Shown here one piece after another: positions 17,070 through 24,220 of a stretch of 64,000 nucleotides of DNA. Position 1 is the stretch's first letter; every line of letters begins with the position of its first letter. The DNA lies in the NCBI RefSeq assembly GCF_000246855.1, contig NC_016609.1, positions 3,100,001-3,164,000 on the forward strand, in the 5' to 3' direction. The notes below the pieces were generated by a model. That model ran no database searches and was not told the origin of the DNA. It saw nothing but the letters and a program-made list of their open reading frames with translations. The DNA comes from Niastella koreensis GR20-10. Its GTDB lineage: Bacteria; Bacteroidota; Bacteroidia; Chitinophagales; Chitinophagaceae. A program made the position numbers and the translations under genes.

Positions 17070-17681
17070 ATGTTACAAAACCGGGTAAATCCATTGGGTG
17101 AAATTATCCGCACGGCTGCCAGGGGCGCCTGGATGGGCAACCGGGGCCTGCTGCATAATGACAGGAAGGAAATCGTTCGGCCATTCCGGTTACTGGCCTG
17201 GATTACCTGTGTGCTTTCATTTAAAGACAGGAAGCGAACGGTAATGTCACCGGGCTTATATACCGAACTGTTTTTTATGGATGAAGCCACTGCTTTTGCG
17301 GCGGGCCATCGCCCCTGTTATGAATGCCGGAGGGAAGATTATAAACGATTTAAAGAATACTGGCTAAAAGGGAATTCCGCCTACCATTTCAATGATAAAA
17401 CCAGCATCAATGAAATTGATGCGATCCTTCACAAGGAGCGCATGGGAACAGGTAATTCCAAAGTAACATTCGCCGCGGACATCAGCGAATTGCCCGATGG
17501 AACGTTTGTGTGGTTCGACGAAAGGCCTTTTTTAATAAAGGGTGATTGGTTGTACCAATGGTCACCGGCCGGTTATGGTACCGGTATTGCGAAACCTGGT
17601 AAAATGGAGGTGGTTGTGCTTACGCCTGCTTCAACAGTAAATGCATTTAAGGCTGGTTATCTTCCGCAAACGGGGGTGTGA
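17070..17681 (+). CDS. Conserved protein of unknown function with an HRPCxECRR motif
   Basis: A 203-aa cytosolic protein. ATG 17070 was chosen because MLQNRVNPLGEIIRTAARG is the conserved opening of this family. The block FMDEATAFAAGHRPCYECRR, with two cysteines and a nearby histidine, suggests a small metal site. The C-terminal half is beta-rich (GTFVWFDERPFLI, WSPAGYG). The function is unknown; homologues are present in many Bacteroidota and Proteobacteria as hypothetical proteins. Confidence 0.75.
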   Translation: MLQNRVNPLGEIIRTAARGAWMGNRGLLHNDRKEIVRPFRLLAWITCVLSFKDRKRTVMSPGLYTELFFMDEATAFAAGHRPCYECRREDYKRFKEYWLKGNSAYHFNDKTSINEIDAILHKERMGTGNSKVTFAADISELPDGTFVWFDERPFLIKGDWLYQWSPAGYGTGIAKPGKMEVVVLTPASTVNAFKAGYLPQTGV

Positions 17682-17915
17682 TATGGGTATAAAAATCCTG
17701 CTTTCGGAGATGTGATAAATCCTTTCCCCGAAATGGATCGATCATCGGTGTTAAAAATAATGTCTCAATTGGGTCTAAAAGAAGCGCGTTGTTATCCGTA
17801 TATGTCCTGGCTCAGCATTCATTTATCAAAAGAGGTAAACCGAAGGGTAACGGCCGTGTTTGAATTTTTGGCCCAATGTTTTCGGAAGGGAGGATTATTT
17901 ATAGAACACGACTAA
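17682..17915 (+). pseudogene. Possible C-terminal remnant of a LysR-type regulator
   Basis: In the frame of the preceding gene, right after its stop, the sequence runs YGYKNPAFGDV, then VLKIMSQLGLKEARCYPYMS, LSIHLSKEVNRRVTAVFEFL and AQCF. The stretch YPxxxxLSxxVxRxxxFLAxxF is like the end of LysR substrate-binding domains. No helix-turn-helix part exists upstream. Its last 21 bases overlap the small gene on the other strand. The assignment is weak. Confidence 0.3.
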
Positions 17916-18056
17916 TGAAATGATCCAAATGGTTGCAATGATCATGAGGGCCTGATAATAACTCCAGCCTTCGCTAAGGCCGTTTTCCTTATCATAATTA
18001 GCCAAACTGATAAAGGCCCCGATTACAGGGATCCAATAAACTGATTTGTTAGCCAT
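17895..18056 (-). CDS. 53-residue membrane protein at the end of the ECF42 operon
   Basis: The minus strand from 18056 reads MANKSVYWIPVIGAFISLAN, then YDKENGLSEGWSYYQ and a second hydrophobic stretch ALMIIATIWIISLVVFYK before TAA at 17895-17897. There are two hydrophobic segments (residues about 5-19 and 34-52) with a short charged loop. The ATG lies only ten bases after the sigma-factor stop, so it is almost surely co-transcribed. No family was recognised. The position suggests a partner or regulator of the sigma factor, but this is inference only. Confidence 0.6.
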   Translation of the reverse strand: MANKSVYWIPVIGAFISLANYDKENGLSEGWSYYQALMIIATIWIISLVVFYK

Positions 18057-18066
18057 AAAGAACTGA

Positions 18067-19302
18067 TTATTGTTCCATCAATTTAAGTATTTTATTGGAG
18101 ATTATCAACTTGTCTGCTGTTGATTTGGTTAACGCCAATGCTTTATTAAAATGCTCAATGGCTTTTGTGTTGTTGATACCTGTATACAATTCACCCAACA
18201 GGGAGTGGTATAAATGGTGCCCGGTCAGGTTTATCTTTTCCGCTTCAATAATGGCTTCTTTTTTTCCGCGGGCTTTGGCCAGGGCATAGGTTCTGTTTAA
18301 GGCTGCAATGGGTGAATACTCAATGAGCAACAGATGATTATACATAAATAAAATACTTTCCCATTTGTTTTCCGAATCGGCTTTAATTGTGTGCCAGTAA
18401 GCAATGCCGGCCTCCAGGTGATACTTTGAAAGGGTGTTTCCTTCTGATGCCTGGTTCAGGAAGTACTCCCCTTTTTCAATCAGTTCCTGGTTCCAAAGGG
18501 TGGTATCCTGGTCCTGGTACAGCACTATTCCGCCATGCTGGTTCAGTCTTGAATCAAATCTTGATGAATGAAAACACATCAGGGATAGCAGGGCATTGAC
18601 TGCCGGCTGGTTCAGGTGCTCGTTCTCAATAAGCATATAAGTCAGGCGCATGGCCTCCAGGCAAAGGTCCTGGCGAAGGGTAATGTCCTGGCTGGAGGAA
18701 TAATAGCCTTCGTTAAAAAGCAGGTATAAGACGGTTAAAACGGCTGGTAAGCGGTCGTTTATTTCTGATGAGGTTGGTTGTTCTATTTTTATTTTCTCGG
18801 TTCTTAACTTTTCTTTCGCCCGTTGCAGGCGTTTATAAATAGCCGTTTTATTGGTGAGAAAGGCGTTCGCAATTTCATCAACGCCAAAACCGCAAAGCAG
18901 GTTTAGTGCCAGGCCTATTTGCGCTTCGGCAGCATTGCAGGGATGGCAAACCACAAACATCATTGCCAGCTGGCTGTCGTTTATATTTTTAACTGACAGG
19001 TCAATTTCTATTTCTTCTGAAGTGGTAGCGGTATATTTTATTTCTTTTGAGATATTCTGAGCAAACAAGGTGTTGCGCTTCAGGTAATCTTTTGTTTTGT
19101 TTTTGGCAACGGTATACAACCAGGCCGTAGGGTTTTCGGGAAGCCCTTTCAACCCCCATAATTCCGATGCTAAAAGAAAAGTGTCGCTTACGATGTCTTC
19201 CGCAATTTCAATATGGTCAATGCCAAATAATTTACTGAGTACAGAAACTATCTTCCTGTACTCGGTCCTGAATAAATGCGGTATTAATTCGGCTTGTTGC
19301 AT
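18067..19302 (-). CDS. ECF42-type RNA polymerase sigma factor with C-terminal TPR-like extension
   Basis: The protein is 411 aa from ATG 19302 (MQQAELIPHLFRTEYRKIV), chosen over an upstream start that would add 26 residues encoded by an inverted repeat. Sigma region 2 is at about 10-75 (EIAEDIVSDTFLLA, NPTAWLYTVAKNKTKDYLKR) and region 4 at about 120-170 (LLCGFGVDEIANAFLTNKTAI). A roughly 220-residue helical extension follows with LLFNEGYYSSS and TPR-like repeats near the end (ALNRTYALAKARG, HLYHSLLGELY). This architecture and the adjacent YciI/DGPF gene are diagnostic of group ECF42, in which the extension replaces a classical anti-sigma factor. Confidence 0.9.
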   Translation of the reverse strand: MQQAELIPHLFRTEYRKIVSVLSKLFGIDHIEIAEDIVSDTFLLASELWGLKGLPENPTAWLYTVAKNKTKDYLKRNTLFAQNISKEIKYTATTSEEIEIDLSVKNINDSQLAMMFVVCHPCNAAEAQIGLALNLLCGFGVDEIANAFLTNKTAIYKRLQRAKEKLRTEKIKIEQPTSSEINDRLPAVLTVLYLLFNEGYYSSSQDITLRQDLCLEAMRLTYMLIENEHLNQPAVNALLSLMCFHSSRFDSRLNQHGGIVLYQDQDTTLWNQELIEKGEYFLNQASEGNTLSKYHLEAGIAYWHTIKADSENKWESILFMYNHLLLIEYSPIAALNRTYALAKARGKKEAIIEAEKINLTGHHLYHSLLGELYTGINNTKAIEHFNKALALTKSTADKLIISNKILKLMEQ

Positions 19303-19311
19303 AAAAGTGTG

Positions 19312-19383
19312 AAGATGACCTGTCGGGTGCGCGCAAACCCTTTGATAATTCAAGCTCAAATGGCGCACCTGACAGGTCATCTT
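19312..19383. repeat. 21-bp inverted repeat between DGPF gene and sigma gene
   Basis: Arms 19312-19332 (AAGATGACCTGTCGGGTGCGC) and 19363-19383 are reverse complements with a single mismatch at position 14. Each arm also contains an imperfect ACCTG/CAGGT palindrome. The 30-base loop lies in the leader of the sigma cistron, whose ATG is only nine bases downstream on the minus strand. In RNA it would form a long hairpin next to the start codon. Confidence 0.7.
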
Positions 19384-19401
19384 TGCGTTTTCAAAATTAC
19401 G

Positions 19402-19743
19402 CTATAATACACTAATCTCTCTTATCTCAACATTGCCACCTGCCGCCAGGATGGGGCAGCCTTTTGCCAGTTCTGTTGCCTCTTCTTCCGTATTGGCTTT
19501 TACAATGCTATACCCTACAATAGATTCTTTTATTTCGGTGTAAGGACCGTCGGTAATCACATTGCCGGGGTTCAATACCTTACCGGTTTGCACCAGTCTG
19601 TTGCCGCGGTCGGTTAATTTGTTTTGAGCAGCAATGCCGCCTATCCAATCCATCCAGCGTTTGGTGCTGGCTTGCATTTCTTCGGGTGAACGTTTGGGCA
19701 TGGCTGCGATATCGGTTCTGAATATTAAAAGAAAATCTTTCAT
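19402..19743 (-). CDS. YciI/DGPF-domain protein
   Basis: A 113-aa protein of the YCII-related (DGPF) family, opening MKDFLLIFR and carrying ITDGPYTEIKES, a DGPY variant of the motif that names the family, then GYSIVKANTEEEA. The fold is ferredoxin-like with a conserved His/Asp pocket, but the biochemical role of stand-alone members is unresolved. These genes are the standard neighbours and targets of ECF42 sigma factors. The start at 19743 is preferred because it precedes the conserved first strand. Confidence 0.88.
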   Translation of the reverse strand: MKDFLLIFRTDIAAMPKRSPEEMQASTKRWMDWIGGIAAQNKLTDRGNRLVQTGKVLNPGNVITDGPYTEIKESIVGYSIVKANTEEEATELAKGCPILAAGGNVEIREISVL

Positions 19744-19795
19744 TTTATTTAGCATTTAAATTTTTTTGAAAAATAGCATCGGACGGTAAACGAAT

Positions 19796-20359
19796 TTACT
19801 GTACGCTCGTGTAATGGATAATGTGAACGCCGTTTTTTAACTGCCGGCTGTCCTCATATTTTAGCAGGCGCATGGCATCCAGGGTCAGCTTGTCGAAAAG
19901 CCTGCTATCACCGTTACCCGCAATCAGGGGCTGAAAGCAAAAGTAATAATCGTCGACCAGGTTCATGTCTGTTAATGACGCTACCAGGCCCAGGCTGCCG
20001 ATTGTGAGTAATCCTTTCTGAGCTTTTTGTTTATACCTGTTGATCTTTTCGGCATCCACTTTAGGTTCAATGGTTGAATTGTTCCAGGTGGCCGATTTCA
20101 GGGTTGATGAATAAGCAGCTTTGTGTTTGTTGTGCAGTGCAGCGGCCATTTTTATCTGGTGGTCCGGGCTGTTTTCATCTTCCAGCCTGGCCGGCCAGAT
20201 GTCCTGGAACATCGTGAACGTATTGCCGCCAAAGGCTACCGTTTCGGTTTCTGCCAGCAGCTCGTGTACAAATTCATAAAACTCTGCATCGGTGGTGGCG
20301 TATTTGCCGTCGGTAAACCCATCGGGGGTGATGTTGACCATGCATATTACTCGTCCCAT
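19796..20359 (-). CDS. Dihydrofolate reductase/RibD C-terminal family protein
   Basis: A 187-aa protein of the RibD_C fold: MGRVICMVNITPDGFTDG at the start, AFGGNTFTMFQDIWP in the middle, and DYYFCFQPLIAGNGDSRLFD near the end, which binds NADPH in relatives. It lacks the residues that define true folate reductases, so the substrate is open. It begins the YciI-sigma-small-protein transcription unit; 36 bases separate it from the YciI frame. A candidate ECF promoter ends 30 bases upstream. Confidence 0.85.
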   Translation of the reverse strand: MGRVICMVNITPDGFTDGKYATTDAEFYEFVHELLAETETVAFGGNTFTMFQDIWPARLEDENSPDHQIKMAAALHNKHKAAYSSTLKSATWNNSTIEPKVDAEKINRYKQKAQKGLLTIGSLGLVASLTDMNLVDDYYFCFQPLIAGNGDSRLFDKLTLDAMRLLKYEDSRQLKNGVHIIHYTSVQ

Positions 20360-20375
20360 TTGTTGAAATTTTGGT

Positions 20376-20440
20376 GTTTAAAAACTAATGACGATCGGCT
20401 TTCGGGGATTGGACAGCTTTGGGAAAGTTTTTTCAGCAGG
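20376..20440. repeat. Direct repeat, copy 1 (shared promoter block)
   Basis: About 62 bases starting GTTTAAAAACTAATGACGAT recur at 20938-21000 with roughly 80 percent identity, the differences lying mostly at the far end. Each copy is directly upstream of a minus-strand gene, so this is a duplicated promoter region and not a mobile element. Confidence 0.7.
20390..20415 (-). promoter_or_regulatory. Candidate ECF42 promoter TGTCCA-N16-CGTC (copy 1)
   Basis: On the minus strand TGTCCA (20415-20410) is followed after 16 bases by CGTC (20393-20390). The whole surrounding block of about 60 bases is repeated upstream of the NTF2-like gene with the same spacing. CGTC-type -10 and TGTC-type -35 elements are those expected for ECF sigma factors of this group. 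The leader to the reductase ATG would be about 24 bases. Confidence 0.6.
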
Positions 20441-20920
20441 TTAATTTTTCCCGCGGTCGCTGCTAAACGATTCCCGGAACATTTTCCAGCCGGCCGGGGT
20501 TTTCTTCCACAACACCTGGAATTTGCCATTGTCAAAAAGCTGGTTATTGGCGCCATATGTTTCCCAAAAACCTACTTCGGTAACATATTCAGCGGCATCG
20601 CCAAATACGTCTATAGTAATAAACTTACCATTTCTAAGGCCAAACTTATTATAGGCGATGTTGAAGATCTGGTGCGGCGCCTCTATACCGCAAAGTGTAG
20701 GCATGTTGGGGATCATGATCCAGCAGTCTTTTGTATAGCGGTCAATCAGCAGGGCTGAGTCGTTTTTGGCGAAAGCCTGGAAATATAATTCATTGCTGGC
20801 TTCAATTTGCTTTTTGGCTTCCTGCAGGTTCTTGTTGGCGGTTTGCTGCGCCATGCTTTTTAAAAACAAAAATGACATCAGTAAGCATTGGCCTGATGTC
20901 ATTATTAATTTCTTCTTCAT
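20441..20920 (-). CDS. Secreted NTF2-like (SnoaL/DUF4440) protein
   Basis: A 159-aa protein with a signal peptide (ending KSMAQ) and a cystatin-like NTF2 fold: IEASNELYFQAFAKNDSALL at the helix, DRYTKDCWIMIPNMP, then the strands YVTEVGFWETYG and FQVLWKKTPAGWKMFRESF. Members act as small-molecule isomerases or binding proteins. A specific ligand cannot be named. It has its own candidate ECF promoter and so probably belongs to the ECF42 regulon together with the reductase and YciI genes. Confidence 0.82.
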   Translation of the reverse strand: MKKKLIMTSGQCLLMSFLFLKSMAQQTANKNLQEAKKQIEASNELYFQAFAKNDSALLIDRYTKDCWIMIPNMPTLCGIEAPHQIFNIAYNKFGLRNGKFITIDVFGDAAEYVTEVGFWETYGANNQLFDNGKFQVLWKKTPAGWKMFRESFSSDRGKN

Positions 20921-20937
20921 TAGCTAAAAACTTTAAT

Positions 20938-21000
20938 GGTTTAAAAACTAATGACGATCGACTTTGAGGGATTGGACAGGTTTGCAGAAATATTTTTAAG
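20938..21000. repeat. Direct repeat, copy 2 (shared promoter block)
   Basis: Second copy of the block at 20376-20440; identical over TTTAAAAACTAATGACGATC and conserved through GGATTGGACAG. It is located between the NTF2-like gene start and the end of the membrane protein gene. Confidence 0.7.
20953..20978 (-). promoter_or_regulatory. Candidate ECF42 promoter TGTCCA-N16-CGTC (copy 2)
   Basis: Minus-strand TGTCCA (20978-20973), a 16-base spacer and CGTC (20956-20953), the same arrangement as copy 1. The predicted leader to the NTF2-like ATG at 20920 is about 26 bases. Confidence 0.6.
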
Positions 21001-21652
21001 CCACTTGTTTGGTATTCCTGTCAGCCCAATACGCCAGCAGCACAAATAACCATTGAAATTGCGCGCTCCAGGCCAGAGCGGTTTCGCTGGCTGGCGCTGG
21101 TCCCCAGGTGCTGGACAATTGTACCAGTACAAACAGTGCGATCAGCACGCCAAAAACTACTTTGCCCAGCGTATTTTTGAATTGAACAGTGCGGAGATAG
21201 AGCACCATGCCGGTTACAAAGATTATGATCTCTATAATAATTTCAACCATGGGTGAACCCCACAAACCTAACCCCACATGGGTAGAATTGTTAGTTGGCA
21301 ACAGTGGCAGATCGCCAAAGTGAACAAAGAAATCGAGCGCCCAATGGCTGAATACCGCTGCGCCCAATATAAACGCATTCCTGGCATTCTTTTTAACCAG
21401 AAGGTATATACCCCCAAATAATACCGACCAGCCCAATGCGCCTATAAGACTGTGTGTATAGGGATAACTTTTAAACTCCAAAATGCGGTTGCCACTGAGT
21501 TCGGGATGGATAATAACATTCTCTATATGCAACAGTAAGAAGGTTGGCCAGATCAGGTCCAACAATTGAACTGCAATAAACAAAGTTCCGAGAGAGATAG
21601 CGGGTGCGGTCTTTTTAAGCCCCATGCCTACGCCGAAATGTCCTATAAACAT
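20996..21652 (-). CDS. Integral membrane protein (YdjM/DUF457-like hydrolase fold)
   Basis: A 218-aa protein with about six membrane segments. The opening MFIGHFGVGMGLKKTAP and the histidines in YPYTHSLIGALGW and FSHWALDFFVHFGD resemble the membrane-bound metal-dependent hydrolase family (YdjM/DUF457), in which conserved His/Asp face the membrane. Activity is uncertain. It is downstream of a Crp-family gene on the same strand with a 60-base gap, which suggests co-transcription or regulation by it. Confidence 0.65.
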   Translation of the reverse strand: MFIGHFGVGMGLKKTAPAISLGTLFIAVQLLDLIWPTFLLLHIENVIIHPELSGNRILEFKSYPYTHSLIGALGWSVLFGGIYLLVKKNARNAFILGAAVFSHWALDFFVHFGDLPLLPTNNSTHVGLGLWGSPMVEIIIEIIIFVTGMVLYLRTVQFKNTLGKVVFGVLIALFVLVQLSSTWGPAPASETALAWSAQFQWLFVLLAYWADRNTKQVA

Positions 21653-21712
21653 GTATCATATGATTTAGGATTCAAATATCATCGAAAAGAAAATTGCATC
21701 GCTTGACTTTTG

Positions 21713-22285
21713 TCAAGAACTTATTCTTTTCCGGATCCGGCTCAGCGTTTCGGGCGACATCCCCATCATGGAGGCCAGGTATTGCAACGGCACTTCATTA
21801 AAAAGTGCAGGATTGTAATTGAACAGCCATTTGTAGCGGTCTTCTGCGCTCATTGACAACAGGGAGAACACGCGCTGTTCCATAAATACAAAACAACGGG
21901 CAATGAAGAGTTTTTCGAGCTGGTGCCATTTGGGAACAGCCTTCTCCATAGCATTATATTCCGTACGGTTGAGGGTATAACATTCGCAATCGGTGAGGGC
22001 CTGGATATACCATTTTGAAACGTCGTGAAACAGCATGCCTGCCAGATCGGTGATAAAACCGCCCTTGCCTGCGATCCACTGGGTAATTTCCTGGCCACTG
22101 TCATCGATCAGGTATACCCGCATTAAGCCCGACTGCAAAAAGCTGAGTGAATTACAAACTTTGCCAGGCTTTAAATAATATGAGCCTTTTTGAATGGTTT
22201 CGGGTTGAAAAAAGGAGGCGACCAGTTGAAGGTCTGTTCCCGTAATATTCCAGAACGATGAGATATAGGTTTCCAGTTCATTCAT
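21713..22285 (-). CDS. Crp/Fnr family transcriptional regulator
   Basis: A 190-aa protein with cyclic-nucleotide-binding-like beta roll (about 25-115; KGSYYLKPGKVCNSLSFLQS, GLMRVYLID) and a C-terminal helix-turn-helix (LQYLASMMGMSPETLSRIRK). It is a second, distinct relative of the protein at 10472. The arrangement regulator then membrane protein is common for this subfamily in Bacteroidota. A repeat element lies 28 bases upstream of its start. Confidence 0.85.
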   Translation of the reverse strand: MNELETYISSFWNITGTDLQLVASFFQPETIQKGSYYLKPGKVCNSLSFLQSGLMRVYLIDDSGQEITQWIAGKGGFITDLAGMLFHDVSKWYIQALTDCECYTLNRTEYNAMEKAVPKWHQLEKLFIARCFVFMEQRVFSLLSMSAEDRYKWLFNYNPALFNEVPLQYLASMMGMSPETLSRIRKRISS

Positions 22286-22312
22286 AGGGTCAAATATAAG
22301 AATAGTTAATAA

Positions 22313-22406
22313 GTGAGTAGTGAGTAGTCAGTAGTGAGTGACCTCGCTATCATTCTGACCTTCCAACAATCGGGAACCCACTCACTACTGACTACTCACT
22401 ACTGAC
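22313..22406. repeat. Inverted-repeat element with 38-nt core (copy B, best preserved)
   Basis: The arms at 22313-22340 and 22379-22406 are 28 bases each and pair in 27 of 28 positions. Both consist of the word GTCAGTAGTGAGTA repeated twice. The core 22341-22378 is 38 nt (ACCTCGCTAT...CGGGAACC). The arm ends four bases before the TAG of a minus-strand coding tail (22410-22412). The arms hold stop codons in all frames. Confidence 0.85.
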
Positions 22407-22409
22407 TAT

Positions 22410-22496
22410 CTAATCCACAACACCACTTTGTTTGCCTCTGGTTTGGGAAGGGAAACGAACATCCTGATAATAGTCGGGAGTTTTGTTTTCGAAAAC
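22410..22496 (-). pseudogene. Possible 3' tail of a lost gene
   Basis: The minus strand reads ENKTPDYYQDVRFPSQ, TRGKQSGVVD and then a TAG stop. The composition is protein-like, but upstream it runs straight into a word-repeat array and the pectate-lyase stop codon. The family was not recognised. It could be what is left of a gene that once followed the pectate lyase. Confidence 0.25.
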
Positions 22497-22497
22497 C

Positions 22498-22538
22498 AGC
22501 CTTCAGCCTTAGGCGTTCAGCGTTGAGCGTTTGGCCTA
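22498..22538. repeat. Word-repeat array at the pectate-lyase stop (AACGC / AAGGC type)
   Basis: On the minus strand the pectate-lyase TAG (22538-22536) is followed at once by GCCAAACGCTCAACGCTGAA, then CGCCTAAGGCTGAAGGC. It is built from the words AACGCT-GA/TA and AAGGCTGA. Related arrays occur at 39671, 41818, 42642 and 60611. Confidence 0.7.
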
Positions 22539-24167
22539 CATTTTGTCTTTTACTACGCTGTTAATAAACTCTTCGATGTTGGTGTAACCATCGCCATCGC
22601 GGTCTTTTACTGCGTCAGAAGCGTCTTTGGGATTCAGTTTGTGGGCTGTTTCCCAGGCATCGGGCATACCATCGTTATCACTGTCTTTATAAGGCGTTCC
22701 TTTGTATTCAGGATAACCACCTACCTGGCTGGGATCGGTAATGATGCCTTTTTTGTAAGAATCAACCGGTAAACGCTGGTGAACATATTTTTCACCGGGG
22801 TGCGTTAGAATACCACCTTCTGTATAATAGATCTTGTTTTCCTTAACCTGTTTAACAATACGGGCATCAACCGGATCACGTTTTGGCAAAGTAGCCCCTA
22901 CATGCTCGAGCACATAGTTGTAAGCTTCCTGAGCCGGCATGATATGGATCTTTGGCATGGGGAATGGCTGGTCTACACGGATCTTTGATGTGAACTCGCC
23001 GCAATCGGGTAATTCACGCACCTGTACGCCACCGGCCCAGTTGTCTTTGGTAACGGCTTCGTTGCCTTCTACAATGTTACCGTGTACATACGCTTTACCA
23101 AAATCATCGGGGTGTGCTTTATCACGGCTGGCTTCCGGTTTCAGAATGCGGTGACCGATCGGTTGATCCAATGGGGTAATGGGACCGGGTTTGTAATAGT
23201 TGTTGATGAAATTGAACAACGATTTATCATCCCCACCATCGGCGCTGCGGTTCCACCAGTTATATACTACGTTGTTGGCGAAGTTAAAGTCACCATCCAT
23301 CCCAACTGACGGGCTGCGGCTGATGTTGCTCGACCACAGGTTACGTACAAACGCGCTGTTGTGTCCGCCAATGGTGCTTCCGAAGGCATGGTTATAAGTA
23401 TCCAGTGCTTCGGAGAAAATACAGTTAGACATGGTAATGTTCACTGTAGGTAATTTCTCTGGTTTTGAACCGTCGCCTTTTGTATATACGTGACGGTACA
23501 TGCTCATGTTCTCATCCAGGCCCCAGCTGGCGGATACGTGGTCGAAGATGATGTTACCAACACCATTGCCACCCAACGCATCGTCGCGACGGGTAACTTC
23601 GGTAGCCCCGCGACGGAAACGCATAAAGCGTACAACTACGTCGTGGGTATCTATCCATACAGATTCACCGGCAATGCAAACGCCATCGCCGGGAGCAGTT
23701 TGTCCGGCAATAGTAACATACGGTGCACGAATGCTTACCGGACTGGTTAAATGTATAATACCTGATACGTTGAATACGATAATACGGGCGCCTCCCTGTT
23801 CGCAGGCATCGCGGAATGAACCGGGACCACTGTCGTTGAGGTTGGTAACCACAATTACTTTACCGCCTCTGCCACCGAATGTAAACGCGCCGCCACCTTC
23901 TGCGCCGGGGAAGGCCGGGATTTTCGCCTGTGGCAGATCGGATGGTTTGGAAGCCCAGGGTACATACGGTTTTCCTTTTTTGGCATCTGCTTCTACAATG
24001 GGTAATGCTTTTGCCCAAGCTTCATCAGACTTTTTCTTTACTTCTGCCATTACCTGATCGGCTGAATCTTCCACTGATTTTGGGATCGTGGGATATTGTG
24101 CACGTGTAACCGTGCTGAATCCTATACAAGCCAGTGCCAGAACAGAAACCCGAAGGCCATTTTTCAT
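22536..24167 (-). CDS. Secreted pectate lyase (polysaccharide lyase 1-like)
   Basis: A 543-aa protein with signal peptide (ending VTRAQ), a helical stretch, then a right-handed parallel beta-helix: FPGAEGGGAFTFGGRGGKV opens the catalytic domain, followed by NDSGPGSFRDACEQGGARII, SIRAPYVTIAGQTAPGDG and VVVRFMRFRRG. The C-terminus carries a calcium-loop domain (DSDNDGMPDAWE and DRDGDGYTNIEEF), frequent in exported lyases. It should cleave polygalacturonate by beta-elimination outside the cell. A perfect LacI-type palindrome lies 16 bases upstream and the LacI gene is directly upstream on the same strand. Confidence 0.9.
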   Translation of the reverse strand: MKNGLRVSVLALACIGFSTVTRAQYPTIPKSVEDSADQVMAEVKKKSDEAWAKALPIVEADAKKGKPYVPWASKPSDLPQAKIPAFPGAEGGGAFTFGGRGGKVIVVTNLNDSGPGSFRDACEQGGARIIVFNVSGIIHLTSPVSIRAPYVTIAGQTAPGDGVCIAGESVWIDTHDVVVRFMRFRRGATEVTRRDDALGGNGVGNIIFDHVSASWGLDENMSMYRHVYTKGDGSKPEKLPTVNITMSNCIFSEALDTYNHAFGSTIGGHNSAFVRNLWSSNISRSPSVGMDGDFNFANNVVYNWWNRSADGGDDKSLFNFINNYYKPGPITPLDQPIGHRILKPEASRDKAHPDDFGKAYVHGNIVEGNEAVTKDNWAGGVQVRELPDCGEFTSKIRVDQPFPMPKIHIMPAQEAYNYVLEHVGATLPKRDPVDARIVKQVKENKIYYTEGGILTHPGEKYVHQRLPVDSYKKGIITDPSQVGGYPEYKGTPYKDSDNDGMPDAWETAHKLNPKDASDAVKDRDGDGYTNIEEFINSVVKDKM

Positions 24168-24182
24168 ATTAGTGAGATTTTT

Positions 24183-24196
24183 TGTAAACGTTTACA
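24183..24196. promoter_or_regulatory. LacI-type operator TGTAAACGTTTACA
   Basis: A perfect 14-bp palindrome centred on CG, the typical LacI/GalR half-site arrangement, 16 bases before the pectate lyase ATG. A near copy lies before the LacI gene itself. Confidence 0.75.
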
Positions 24197-24220
24197 GAAT
24201 TATTCAAAAAAAGAGATTGC

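Noticed and set aside
20123-20758. Plus-strand frame of 211 codons across reductase and NTF2-like genes
   Set aside because: Antisense to two convincing genes and crossing their promoter; no recognisable domain.
20376-21000. Mobile element flanked by direct repeats around the NTF2-like gene
   Set aside because: The repeats are each a promoter block directly upstream of a gene, and no transposase or terminal inverted repeat is present; duplicated regulatory sequence is more likely.
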